Below are positions 1 to 10,912 of a stretch of DNA of 64,000 nucleotides, piece by piece. The DNA lies in NCBI GenBank assembly GCA_951812925.1, contig OX638372.1, forward strand, positions 90,727,058 through 90,791,057. Direction: 5' to 3'. The stretch comes from Calliopum simillimum. Its lineage: Eukaryota; Arthropoda; Insecta; Diptera; Lauxaniidae. The translations under genes and the position numbers were made by a program. Numbering within the stretch: the stretch's first letter is position 1; every line of letters starts with the position of its first letter. The notes under the pieces were generated by a model. It searched no databases and was not told the origin of the DNA. It saw only the letters and a program-made list of their open reading frames with translations.

Positions 1-54
1 TTGTTAGTTGGTAACACACTCTGGTTTTGAGACATGCTACGCTAGCTACAATTA
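1..54. repeat. Fragment of the 578-bp dispersed/tandem repeat
   Basis: The first 54 bases are the same as a stretch at about 10413-10466 and again at about 10991-11044, inside the tandem array described at 8617-11413. The window therefore opens inside another copy of that repeat. The match stops after the word CTAGCTACAATTA, where the sequence turns into a TTAC repeat. No gene. Confidence 0.85.
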
Positions 55-296
55 CTTACTTACTCCTCTTTATCTTGTTTTTTACGACCTAATCCATAGA
101 CTACATATATGTGGAAGAAGGTTTTCGGAATGAATAGACGGATCCAATTTACCGAAAATAGTCGGATTAGCGTTTTGGCAGTGAAAAATAATATGTACCC
201 ATAATAATACATGTTTCGGGAATACGGCTTTAAATTATTTTAACTATTCCGATTTATTCAAACCAATAATTCTAACAAAGTATCGAGGGTGAGATA

Positions 297-878
297 CTAC
301 CTTGATCAAAAAGTTCCCGGAATCATCACTGTGTGGCGCCCCCTGCTGTCCGATTCTTATCTTCGTTTCTGCAGGTTGTCACACCTTTTAACAATATTTC
401 CTGCGAATTGCAGCTTTCTAGCTTGACATTTGTAAATGTAACGCAATTTTGAGTGCATCTGTTTTTTTGCGAATTTCGATTTTTGCACCAACTCTTGGAT
501 TTTACACCATGGCAATGCACCGTCGCACAATGCCATCATTATCCGTGAGTTTCTCACCAAAAACTCAACTAATACAATTCCGCAGCCATCAAATTCGCCA
601 GGTTTAGCTCCCTGTGACTTTTTGTTTGATCGACTGAAAAAACCACTACATGGAACGCGTTTTAGCAGCCGATCGGAGATAATACAAAAATCGAAAACGG
701 CACCGATGGGCATACCGAAAATTGAGTATCAAAAATGTTTTGAGAGCTGGATTAAGCGCTGGCATAAGTGCGTGGTAGTCGATGGGAATTACTTTGAAGG
801 GGACCACATCAATATTCAAGAATAAACTTATATTTTTAATTTTAAAAATAAATTCCGGGAACTTTTTGATCAAGGTAG
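297..878 (+). mobile_element. Mariner-family element, internal deletion
   Basis: Terminal inverted repeats start CTACCTTGATCAAAAAG and continue to GTTCCCGGAAT (27 bp, left 297-323, mirrored at the right end). A TA dinucleotide lies directly outside each end (295-296 and 879-880), the Tc1/mariner target signature. At 582 bp it is less than half the usual 1.3 kb. Only the C-terminal part of the transposase remains. Non-autonomous. Confidence 0.88.
589..825 (+). pseudogene. Mariner transposase C-terminal remnant
   Basis: An open stretch ending at TAA (823-825) reads SNSPGLAPCDFFLF and continues to a C-terminus containing FESWIKRWHKC and YFEGD. The SP-x-LAPCDFFLF block carries the third catalytic aspartate of a D,D34D mariner transposase, and the tail is typical of the mariner C-terminus. 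The HTH region and the first two catalytic aspartates are missing, so it is not functional. It is the coding remnant of the element at 297-878. Confidence 0.85.
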
Positions 879-984
879 TATATTATTCGGAATTTCTTTA
901 TATAGCTTTTTTAAAAATCGGTACAAGTTAGTTACCCCTGGCGAGTTTTCTAAGTTTAGTCCGATTTTCTAAAAAAAGGGTGCT

Positions 985-1219
985 ACCTATAGCCTGACCA
1001 CAACAAATACCTTACACTGCAGCATTTTGAAAATTTTTCTTCTATGGGATATGCTCTCTTGTCCAAATTCACTTAGTTTTTGCTTAGAGTTTGAGCTAAG
1101 TTTCTTCCAAGTATCCGTGCGAAATTCAGTTGCATTACCTCAAAAAACGATTGCACTGCAACAGTATGAAAATTTTGCTTGTATGGGATGTGCCCTGAGT
1201 TTAACGACTAGTCACAGCT
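985..1219 (+). mobile_element. DINE-1-like Helentron, 5' fragment
   Basis: It starts with a diverged GGGTGCTACC...CCTGACC block, followed by ACCTTACACTGCAG and two degenerate copies of the TATGGGAtgtGCC...GTCC module seen in the fuller copies at 13819-14536 and 36954-37848. The 3' half is absent. 1220-1848 holds no recognisable gene. Confidence 0.6.
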
Positions 1220-1848
1220 AGCTTGAACGAAAAAAAGGCGTTACCCAATGCCGCCAAAAATTAAATACTTACTTCGACTATTTAGACCCTGTATCTCCAT
1301 ATAAAAAAAAGGTCCCGATCAGTTTTTTGCAAATATCTCGCTAACTGTTACGTCCACAACTTTGTAGCTCAGGAAATTTCTTATAGAAAAGTCGTGAAAG
1401 TTGTTTTCGTACGACGTATACTTTAAGAGAAGATACGTTCCAATGAAATGAGAGTTACCGTTTCAACAAAACACTGATATTCACGAAGAAGCGATTCCAA
1501 TAAGAAAAGTGAAGGATCCAAAATTTTTGACCAGAAAGTCTAATTTCATTGGACTTCTTTGTTGTGTGATTTTGACTAACACGCAATGACTTAAAAAACC
1601 GAACGTATTTCAGTTGGCTATGAAATTGGTTTTCAAGGATCTAACATTTTTTAAGTCTAATCTCTTTCATGGAGAAACTCATGCTCTACAAATAATTTTA
1701 ATTTTATGTTAAAATTTAGGAGTAGGAATTTAAAAACAACTTAAGTGGTGATAAACGTCAAAAACTCTAATGTTTTTTTAAATAACTCCTAAACGGCAAT
1801 TTTTTTTTTACATAAAATTAAATTTATTTGTAATAGTCCGGGAGCCGG

Positions 1849-2187
1849 TGACAGTAAAACTGCACTTACACGTATTTTGTACGAATTGGTGTGTACGGTC
1901 ATATGTACAATTTCAGCCTGGTGTGTCAGAAATTTTCTTTAAATCGGTGGTGTGCCAGACCTTTGTGTCAGGATATAAGTTGGCACACCAAACTTTTCTC
2001 AGATTAAAAAAAATTTGCAACGAAATGGCATTTTTTAAATTGAAATCCGTGTGAGTGCAAAATGCTTCTGCAAATGCAAATTTCAAAAATTGCTAATAAA
2101 TAATAGTGCTTAAATTGTACATATGACCATATACTATCGATTCATACAAAAATTTTGAAAATCCGTGTAAGTGCAGTTTTACTGTCA
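1849..2187. mobile_element. MITE with about 65-bp imperfect TIRs
   Basis: The left end reads TGACAGTAAAACTGCACTTA and the right end is its reverse complement. Homology between the arms continues imperfectly for about 65 bp, up to the shared GGTCATATGTACAATTT. 339 bp, non-coding. Its right terminus overlaps the target duplication of the hAT-like element that follows. Family unassigned; no clear target duplication of its own. Confidence 0.75.
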
Positions 2188-2192
2188 ACGGC

Positions 2193-3204
2193 CAGTGCTG
2201 TCGTTTTCACTTCAATTGAAGTGTTTTGCTCCTTTTTTATTAAAAACACTTCGCCACTTCCTCTTCCATAAAAGCACTTCACTTTTTCTTGAATCCAAAA
2301 TTTGCCTTAAAATTTGTCTTTTCTTTTTATGAGTTCAGAAACATACTTTTTTGTATGCCCGATGCCTGCCCTGACTGAAAAGTACATAATTTGTTTTTTC
2401 AATATATCAAGCGAACAAAGCAAAATTTCGATATATTTACTTCACAGGAAACTTTTTGTAGAGAATTAAATTTGCCATCGAAATATTTTATGGACCAAAA
2501 AAAAAAAGCAAAAATTTCGAGTTCTTGTGTTTTTTACTCTTTTGTCTATAACTGTTTAAGGGTCAGAGATAGGTAAAGATATAGCAGAATATTATAAAAG
2601 AAGATAAAATTTCCTTTAAAACGCTTCATTAAAAAGTTTGTTAGGTGAAAAATTGGCCGAAATATGGTTACTCGAACATTTAAAATTTTTCAAAAAACGC
2701 GTCCTGCAAGAAAAGTGTATAATGCCTAAAATACTTAGAATCATTTAAAGAATACGTTTAATTTTTGGGTACATTTTATAATTTTTAAAAAATTGGTCAA
2801 AAAAAAAAAAATTAAAAAAGTTCCAAAAAGTTTTGAACAATATTCACACGTATTTCTTGGACCATTCTAAGCATTTTTTGCTTTATACACTTTTTTCGAG
2901 TAAAAACCGTTTTTTGTAAAAACCGTTTTTTCGACCGCATAAACAAAATTTCCATGTTCGAGTGGGCGGCCATATTTCGGTAAATTTTTGACCTTAGACA
3001 TTTTTTAATTATTTTATTCATATTTTTTTAAAATATATTTTCAAATTTTGTTACGTGTAGCATAAAAATGAATGAATTGAATAAATAAAATTGTGATTTT
3101 TGTGTTTACTACGCTAATACTACACTTTTTCAGAATTTTACTTCGCAACACTTCACTTTTTACAAAATTTCACTTCGCCCAAACATTTCAAAACGACAGC
3201 ACTG
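2193..3204. mobile_element. hAT-like non-autonomous element
   Basis: The ends are CAGTGCTGTCGTTTT and AAAACGACAGCACTG, a perfect 15-bp inverted repeat of hAT type. They are flanked by TCAACGGC (2185-2192) and TCACCGGC (3205-3212), an 8-bp target duplication with one mismatch. The interior (1012 bp) has no transposase but is rich in CACTTCRC words near both ends, as expected of subterminal transposase-binding sites. It inserted at the right junction of the neighbouring MITE. Confidence 0.8.
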
Positions 3205-3212
3205 TCACCGGC

Positions 3213-4429
3213 ACCCCGCCTATAAAGCATGTGATTCTCCGTAAAAAATATACTTAATCCTTTTGTCGTCTGATTCATCGTTCATGAGGTATCGCAATTT
3301 AAAAATTAACACAATTGTATATACGCGTCAAAAGAAACATCCCTGTTATTCGTAATTGAGTAATGAGTAAAATCAACATACAACTTGGAATTGATCTGCA
3401 TTATTGCAAGCTGAAAGTAGTCGATGGCAGGGCTGTTATCATTTCGTTGTTTCTTTAGTTTTTGTCGTTGCGTTGCGCCGTCATAGCTGCTGCTGCCATC
3501 CTGCAGCAACCTGGCTGGTTGTCTGCAATGCAGCTCCCTTTCCTTCGTTCGTTGTTTTCACGCATTTTTATGTTATATATATGTACGTATGTATGTATTT
3601 ATATATATTTTTAATTTTGTTCTTAAATATCTTTTCCTTTTTTTTTGTTGTTATTTTTGCTGCTGTTATTGTAGTTGTTGTATTTTCGAAGTTTGTTATA
3701 TTCCTCCTTTTATGCTGTTTCTTGTCGTTGTTGTCTGTGCCATCAGCGACAACAACAAATACAGCAACAACAAAAAAGAAGAAATACAACAAATTTAAAG
3801 AACTAAATTTAACGATTTTCAATTAAAGAAGCAGCCAAACGGGCGCAAGAGTTTTGTGTTTTATCATTTTAAAACGATTCCTATTTTATTGTGAGTTAAA
3901 ATTTCAATAAAAAAAAAACAATTGAAGTTGGAGTTCATAATGGTGAATAAATAACAAAAATATAAATTATTTTTATAATCATTTTTTTCGGTGAGTTTAC
4001 CTTCTTTGACTTGGTAAATTTTTGCTACTTGGGGTTTGCCTTTTATTCAATGGACCGCTGAAAAATAGGCAAACCAATATACATATACCTACTTAAACCC
4101 AAGTGCAGCGTTTCTTAACAGCTCGTCGTTAATAACAAGTGTATCTAGAAAAGGGACACCCTTTAAAGTGGAATCAAGTGAAACAATACTTGGCATACAT
4201 ATATGCACGTGTGGAACTCAAAAATTAATCTACAAACATTAGAGTGGGTTAATTTGTATGAAATAGGTTTCACCGACCTTGGCTACCCGCTTATGTGAAA
4301 GTTCATTCGATTCTAAGAAAAAATACCCTAGCAACCATACCTCTACGTTCAACTTTAGTTCGGCGTATTTTTGATTGAAAATTTTACCTTGCATTCAATA
4401 TATTTTTAGTTTATACAGGGTGTATCGCG
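3213..4429. other. Gene-free intergenic stretch with simple repeats
   Basis: No coding gene recognised. 3480-3780 is a low-complexity field: TG/TA-rich runs, TTGTTGTTG runs, then CAACAACAA runs. Open frames there encode only cysteine/phenylalanine or asparagine/lysine runs and are not credible proteins. Confidence 0.6.
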
Positions 4430-4690
4430 TAACGTTACGAAGCTGCTGGGAGCTGTAAGAGGAGGCCTAGACTAACAAAAAAATTGCACCTGATGCAGGG
4501 TCTAAAATGTACCCCTGAGAAGTTAAAGGGTTAAAACTGATTTTCTGGTTTGGTTTAGTGCATTAGAGAACATTTTTTTATGGGAAATTTTATGCCAATT
4601 TTATGAGATTTCTAAGGGTGTATTTGGTTTATATGGTTTAAAAAGATTTCACAAAGTTCTGGACGTTTAAAGTTGATATTTTACATTTTT
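4430..4690 (+). repeat. Dispersed repeat, copy 1 (partner at 62930-63250)
   Basis: It starts around TTACGAAGCTGCTGGGAG and contains GGGTCTAAAATGTACCCCTG (4499-4518). A diverged copy in the same orientation begins near 62932. Both then continue into T-rich sequence with TTCTAACGG/TTTCTAAGGG...GGTTTATA words. No ORF and no termini recognised. Confidence 0.65.
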
Positions 4691-4911
4691 TTTCAATTTT
4701 TATACCCTACACCCACGTTATATTCACTTTGTCCTTCCGTTTGTAACGCAGAGAAGGAGGCGTGGCAGATATAGAAAAGTATATATATTCTTGATCAGCG
4801 TCACCTCCTGAGTCGATATAGCCATGTTCGTCTGTCTGTCTGGCTGTGTGTTGAAATACACTTTTTGGGAAAACTGAGCAAGATAATTCAATGAAGTTTG
4901 GTACACTGCCT

Positions 4912-6544
4912 CACAGTGCGGCAATATCCAAAATTCCCGGCCAAAATTCGAAAGAATAGCCGTAGAGTTTTCAAACTAGGCAGGCATGTTACTTAAATAT
5001 ATCTTAGCTATATATGTAAATTTGGATAAAATTGACCAACGGACACGCCCACCTTCCATACGACATAAAATTAATTTCGACCATAATTCTACAATTTTTA
5101 TTCAGAAATTGTTTAAATTTAGTAAAATGAGAGTATACGACTCATAAATGATATCCGCAAAAAATAGACGTGCTCAAAGATTAAAAACGCCCACCTCCAA
5201 TATGACCTAAAATGGATTTTTATCATAACTCTTAGATTTTCCATCAGAAATTGTTTAAATTTAGTAAAACTAGAGTATACGGCTAACTAATGATATCCGC
5301 AAAAAATAGGCGTAATCAAAAATCAAATACGCCCACCTCACATATGACATAAAATGAATTTTAATTATAATTCTTTAATTTTTCTTCAGAAATTATTTTA
5401 ATTAAGTAAAATAACAGTATATAACCAATTTATTATGATTGCAAAAAATGGGCATGGCCAAAACCCAAGTTCAGTCACCTCCCATGCAACCTAAAATCAA
5501 AACTTAAACATTTTTAGTCAGAAATTTTTTAAATTTAATAGAAGAGGAGTTTCAAAGAGAATGGCTCTAGTCCAAAATTAATACGCCCACCACTACTTCA
5601 TCATGCCGAGGTCTCTTTGCCGTATTGTAAAAACTGAATACCTATAAAAAGTGATTCATACCAATTATATCTACTCAAGAAGCCCGAAATAAAGATTTCA
5701 GAAATAACAGAAAAGACCCATCAAGGAAAATATCAAGAGAAAAAACAAATGAAGATATACGTCATATGATATCCTCGGATCCGATAATCTCCTCGTTCAG
5801 AAAAAATCAAAAAAAAAACCGATTCAGCCTTTCTCAAAACGGTGCAAATCTTTTGAAAAGTCCAATGAAAATGATGAAGAGAGTGAAGCCGAGGGGAGTG
5901 AAACCGAGAGCAGTGACTCAGATTCGACATAAAATTAGTCTTCTTTCTCATGTACACCAATCAATTTTTATTAAAAAAATAATTTATTTTCAAACATTTT
6001 TTTTTTTTTATTGGAGCAGGTATGTATTATTAAGTGTAAATTGAGTAGTAGGCAAGAGTGGGGGCTGCAAATTGAAGAGAAGGTAAACAATGCTTTAATC
6101 TATCAAATAATGCCAAAAAATTGCTGGAACTAAGTGGAACTTTTTATTGGCACTCTAGCGTTCTACATACTTAAAAAAAATTTTTGGTTTCTTAGAAATA
6201 TGCCACTTTTACCGTTATTTTTTCCATTTATGAATGTAAGTGATACACTAAATTATTCAGAAAAGAACAGAGTTAAAGAGTTTTAGCCGAAATATTATTT
6301 AAAATTGTAAACAAAACTTGTCCAGCGATTTTCATTTGGCACAACTTTATTAAAAATTTTCGATATGAAAAAATTTTCTATGTTTTGACGTTTGTACGCT
6401 ATAAAGTTAAAGTCGAAACCATATTATTGTCTCGGTTACTGATATCCTGGACAATTGTTTTTCATAATATCTAACCAAAACTTCCCGGAATTAAAGTTTA
6501 TTTTTGGACTTTTGGCCAGGATATTTGGATTTTGCCGCACTGTG
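4912..6544. mobile_element. Transib-like (or hAT5-like) DNA transposon with CACAGTG ends
   Basis: The ends are CACAGTGCGGCAA and its complement TTGCCGCACTGTG. Arm similarity continues (ATCCAAA..., GGCCAAAA at the same distance, about 23 bp inside). TGCCT flanks both sides (4907-4911 and 6545-6549). Removing the element and one TGCCT restores exactly the sequence of the intact Helentron copy at 37510-37545, so the boundaries are firm. Transib elements leave 5-bp duplications and have CACWRTG-like termini, hence the suggestion; hAT5 is the alternative. 1633 bp, no intact transposase. A frame at 5834-5932 ends in an acidic tail (SEAEGSETESSDSDST, stop 5930), possibly the end of a lost protein. 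Confidence 0.75.
5040..5600. repeat. Tandem repeat, period about 140 bp, 4 degenerate units
   Basis: Units begin near 5044, 5188, 5327 and 5470, with a fragment at 5582. Each has a GCCCACC start, a CATAAAATG/CCTAAAATG word, TCAGAAATTGTTTAAATTT and GATATCCGCAAAAAAT. They lie inside the CACAGTG-ended transposon. Confidence 0.75.
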
Positions 6545-7226
6545 TGCCTCCGTCGTCAAAGATAGCTCGGGGGATTGAGAATGAGCAAAATCGGTCAACG
6601 GACACGCCTACCGCTCATACAAAAAATATATTCAAAATGCAATTTTAGCAGTATTTTTCACGACAATGCAACCAAAATACATACGCATAAATACTAAGAA
6701 TTGTAAGCGCAAGCTCTTAGAAAAAACTGAACGAATTCAGACAAGAGGGCGTGGCACCTCCCATATAAGCAAAAGCCTCAAAACTCTATACTGAAAGCGT
6801 TTTTTGAGATATTCGAACCAAATTCGACTCAGACACCAAGAATCATAAATGAAAGCTCTCAACAAAAATTGGGTGAAATCGGACAAGGGGGCGTGGTACC
6901 TCCCATTTAAGCTAAAGTTTCAAAATGCTATACTGAAAAAGTTTTTTGAGATAATCCAACCAAACTTCACTCAAATACGCTCTAAGCTTAAACTAGACGA
7001 ACTCGGACAAGAGTGCGTGGCACCTCCTATACAAGCAAAAGCTTCAAAACGTTATACTGAAAACTTTTCACTCAGACACTAAAAACTATAAATCCAAACT
7101 CTGGACAAAAACTGGGTGAACTCGGACAAGAGAGCGTAGCACCTCCCATATGAGCAAAATTTTAAAAATACTGCAGTGTAGAGTATTTAACGTTTGGCCA
7201 GTCCAAATTTTACACCTTTACTAGTT

Positions 7227-8616
7227 TGACTTATTTTAGTATAAAAAAAGTCATTCTTTTTGATTTTTCGATTAAAATGAAGTCCGGATATTTTGGAAAA
7301 TTGTTAGTAGGATTTTCTTAAGAACTCTTCGAGTGCTACCCATAACAATCAGAACTTCTCTACAACAGTTTTTTTTTTTTTTTTCACTGTGTGACCGATA
7401 GAGCCTTATTTAGCTATTAACATGAAAACTGCGAACAATTTGGAAAAGTGGTGTAAGGACTTTCTGTAGAACTCTTAAGAGCTGTCCAGAACTTTAAATA
7501 GAACTTTTTTTATGAAAAATTTTTTGATCAAAAAAAAAAAAAATATGTGGCTCAAAATCACCAAGGTGACAAATCTTAAGGTTGATTTTATGGCGGAATA
7601 AATTAAAAGCAATTATCATGGCAAGTAGCTTATATTGTCGCTAAATCTGTGTGCAAGCACAGAATTCATTATTTTCTGCGTTATATTGCTTTTCATTAGA
7701 AGTTTCACTAGAAATAGCCATTTAGGGAATGATTTTGAAAAGCTTGTGAAATGGCCAAAAAATACTTAAGTATATTTTTTTTTTTGCTTAATATAGTGGC
7801 AAAGAATAAACTTATCAATAATACATTGAAAAATAAATAAAAAATTATGCAAACAAAATCCTTCTGAAGTAAATGCATGATAATCTAAAAAAAGTTCGTT
7901 TCTTAAGTTTGATATGTATGATATAAAACTATTTTAATGACTTTTATATAGAAACATATTGTAGATGTATAGAACTAAGGCTTTTGAATGAGACTGCGGT
8001 GTTTTTTAGGAACATATCTAAAATTACATGGGTCAAACGTTCCCGAAAATGATCAATTCATGAAATACAACATATTTGATTTAGGGACATGAAATTATTT
8101 GTTTTGCTTTATTATGCAATGTATTTTAATCTTGGGATGCATTTGAGCAAAGTAGCACATAGTTACTGCAAAACTGTAAACCGTCATTCCGGGAACGTCA
8201 TCGTCATTTCGGGAATGTTTTATCATATCATATAAGCGTTCCCGGAATGACGATTTCAACTAAAAGCGCGCTTTATTCTTACAGTTATAGTTTGAGACGT
8301 GGTTTAATATAGTAAATGTAAAATATTTTATGGAAGTACTTTAACTTTGTATCCTTAAAAGTATTTTTCCATAATTTAAAAAAATATAGGCGTTCCGGAA
8401 TGATGTACGCTCTATAAATTATGAATTAAAATAGTAATTTCCAATGAAAAATAACTTATTTGCCGAAAAGCACTCTGGCAGTGGGTTAAATTACCCTAAT
8501 TATTTCCACTGAGCAATAGCGCATGACAGATGCGTTTACATTAAATAGTTTTTGACCAATTACAACTGCGTTCCCTGGATTGACCTGAGATTTTCGGACA
8601 ACATATTTTAGTATAT
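7227..8616. repeat. Gene-free stretch with a field of GTTCCCGGAATGAC words
   Basis: No gene seen. A 30-bp segment at 7545-7574 (TGGCTCAAAATCACCAAGGT core) recurs in inverted orientation at 11801-11830 with few mismatches, so the two may be ends of one old element. From 8030 to 8590 a word close to CGTTCCCGGAATGACG recurs at least five times on both strands (about 8037, 8184, 8205, 8236, 8390, 8569). Confidence 0.55.
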
Positions 8617-8767
8617 GAAGTTAGTTTATTGACTGTTTTTTTTTTATTGCTTGTATAGTACTAATGAAAGTACCAACGCGCTTTTTCTAAATTGAAGTAT
8701 GATAATTTTATATTGAACTAATTAAACAGTCATTTTTGCAATTTTTCAACAACAGACGAAAGCAAGT

Positions 8768-10133
8768 CGTCGCCCCAATTCTCTTTTGCCCCATACGCAT
8801 GTTAGTGTATTTCGAGAAAATCGAAAAAGAAAGTTTGAACTTAAAATAAACAAAATTGGTCAGAAAAAGTTCCATCGAAATTTAAACAAAAGAATTTGTT
8901 GATTAATTGGCTAACTCAGCACAAAATTTCAAAAATGGGACTAAAGTACTTTTCGCGATATTTGATATTTTATCAGATAAGTCAAGTGGACACTTTGCTC
9001 CATACAATACAAATAAATTAAAAACTGTTTTTTTCATGCTTATAGAGCAAACTGGCCTTTAGAAACTATGACAATGGAGCAAATAAGAACGTTAGTTTTT
9101 TAACTAAACATACATAACAGTGTTAATAGGGCAAACAAATTAAAAACATTATTAATAAGAACACGTAGTAGATATTACTAGTTTCTTTAAATAAAAATTA
9201 ATAACAAATAGTAAGAGTGCTACCATTGGCCTGGCCAAATATTAAATACCCTACACTGCAGAATTGAAATTTTCGATTGTATGGGAGGTGGCATGCCTTG
9301 TCCGTGTTCAACTAGCTTTTGCTCAGAGCTTTCACTAACTTTTCCTAGCATCTGTGCGAAATTTTATTACATTTCTTCAAATAACGCTTGCTCTACAGCG
9401 TTTTGAAAACTTTGTGTGTATGTTAGGTGCCACGCCCTCTTGTTCAAATCAACCAATTTTTTAATCAGATCTTGAATTTCTTATCATTGGTGGATGAGTT
9501 AAATTTGGATTGTTTATATCAAAAAACGCATTCAGTTAAGTATTTTAAAACTTTTGCTTTTATGCGAGGTACCACATCCTGTTGCCCGAATTCACCTAAT
9601 TTTTGCTCAAAGCTTGTAACTATTATCCCCTGTATCTGTGTGTATTTTGGTTGCGTTATCGCTAAAAAGGCGCTTAATATTGAGTTGTGAAATTTTTTTT
9701 TGTATGGCCGGTAGGCGTGTTCGTTGACCGACTTTGCTCATTTTCAATCCTACGAACTAACCTTGTCGAAGGAGGTGATGCACCAAATTTCATCGAGTTA
9801 TCTTTCTTAGTTCATAGGAAACTTTTAAAAGAAAAATGATAATGAAAGTTTTCTATGTCTATAGAGCAAATAAGAATTAAGAATTTAAAACTTTTTTTTT
9901 TCATAGAAAACTTGCTCCATAAACCAAAAATTGGCTTTTGGAGCAAATAAGAAATAAAAAAATTAAAAAGCATGGCATATGGAGCAAAGTGGACACTGCA
10001 TATCTCAGAAACTAAAAGAGATAGATGCATTCTGAGAACAGCGTTAGAAAGATCATGTTTCAAAACCTATGGAACAAGTCTTAACTCAAAATGTCAAAAA
10101 GTGTCGATGGGGCAAAAGAGAACTCAGGCGACG
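8768..10133. mobile_element. DNA transposon with CGTCGCC ends and 4-bp duplication
   Basis: The ends are CGTCGCCCCAATTCTCTTTT (left) and the near complement ending GGCGACG (right). Shared parts are CGTCGCC and TTCTCTTTTGCCCCAT. AAGT lies outside each end (8764-8767, 10134-10137), and the uninterrupted target AAGCAAGTGTTAACATGG is present in the next two tandem units. Subterminal words such as GGAGCAAA and GTGGACACTTTGCTCC recur inverted in both halves. No transposase. The superfamily is open: 4-bp duplications occur in Chapaev, Sola and others. It carries a nested Helentron fragment at 9206-9805. Confidence 0.85.
9206..9805 (+). mobile_element. DINE-1-like Helentron, 3'-truncated, nested
   Basis: It begins near ATAGTAAGAGTGCTACC, then GGCCTGGCCAAAT and ATACCCTACACTGCAG. 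Three degenerate modules with TATGGGAGGTGG...CC or equivalents follow, and then the conserved GTAGGCGTGTTCGTTGACCG block. Sequence after about 9805 lacks the usual GACATGGCTATATCG 3' part. It sits inside the transposon 8768-10133. Confidence 0.7.
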
Positions 10134-10257
10134 AAGTGTTAACATGGAAATTGATTACATATGTTTCGGCTACTTCCACATACATATTTATATATTTTTC
10201 ATATATAAACATGTATATAGCCTCATCAGATCAGTTTTAGTTAAATCTTGCCAGAAA

Positions 10258-10334
10258 CCGTACTCGAACCCGTGACTCCGGTTTTCTAATGAAAGAGAAC
10301 GCGGTGCTTAAGCGATTATGCTATAGGTCACGAG
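10258..10334 (-). other. tRNA-like (SINE head-like) segment in the tandem unit
   Basis: Read on the minus strand, this 77-bp piece has an A-box-like TAGCATAATCGCTTAAG and, about 45 bp on, a B-box-like GGGTTCGAGTACGG, spaced as in a tRNA gene. An identical copy is at 10836-10912 in the next unit. It could be the pol III head of a SINE. A functional tRNA is unlikely, because the acceptor stem ends do not pair convincingly. Confidence 0.5.
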
Positions 10335-10835
10335 TAAACTCTCTGAGCAGGATCGCCATTATGCATAAATCATAAGGCTCACTAGCGCCGTCAGTCGTGA
10401 AAAATTGCCAAATTGTTAGTTGGTAACACACTCTGGTTTTGAGACATGCTACGCTAGCTACAATTAAAACCTACAAGGGCGGATTTGTTTTCCACATACA
10501 ATGCAGGCTCTCGAAATTACGAGAATTTTAATGATAGATAGGCAGGTTCCCCTAGATAAATTATGAAGTTAGTTTATTGACTGTTTTTTTTTTATTGCTT
10601 GTATAGTACTAATGAAAGTACCAACGCGCTTTTTCTAAATTGAAGTATGATAATTTTATATTGAACTAATTAAACAGTCATTTTTGCAATTTTTCAACAA
10701 CAGACGAAAGCAAGTGTTAACATGGAAATTGATTACATATGTTTCGGCTACTTCCACATACATATTTATATATTTTTCATATATAAACATGTATATAGCC
10801 TCATCAGATCAGTTTTAGTTAAATCTTGCCAGAAA

Positions 10836-10912
10836 CCGTACTCGAACCCGTGACTCCGGTTTTCTAATGAAAGAGAACGCGGTGCTTAAGCGATTATGCT
10901 ATAGGTCACGAG
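10836..10912 (-). other. tRNA-like (SINE head-like) segment, second copy
   Basis: Same sequence as 10258-10334, exactly 578 bp later, with the same A-box and B-box words on the minus strand. Confidence 0.5.

Larger units (their letters stand above)
4696..7226 (-). mobile_element. DINE-1-like Helentron, minus strand, split by another transposon
   Basis: The 3' end is at the left: TATACCCTACACCC at 4701, then the conserved block matching the other copies (sequence complementary to GACATGGCTATATCGACTCA). The 5' end is at the right, with CTGCAGTGTAGAGTATTTAA and the complement of AACTAGTAAAGGTGTAAA near 7208-7226. Three or four degenerate copies of a module of about 130 bp (GGGAGGTGCCACGCCCTCTTG and variants) lie at 6740-7160. 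Sequence from 4912 to 6549 is an insertion; outside it the element matches copies A and B. Short subterminal inverted repeats are a Helentron trait. Confidence 0.8.

Noticed and set aside
3404..3826. 140-residue Cys/Phe/Val-rich frame
   Set aside because: Low-complexity TTG/TTT repeats; the opposite strand is equally open. Not a credible protein.
5766..6044. 92-residue plus-strand frame
   Set aside because: Out of frame with the acidic tail that seems to be the real relic (5834-5932); composition of the frame itself is not protein-like after residue 60.
10258..10334. Functional tRNA gene
   Set aside because: A- and B-box words are present, but stems do not close convincingly and the segment repeats with the 578-bp unit; kept only as SINE-like.
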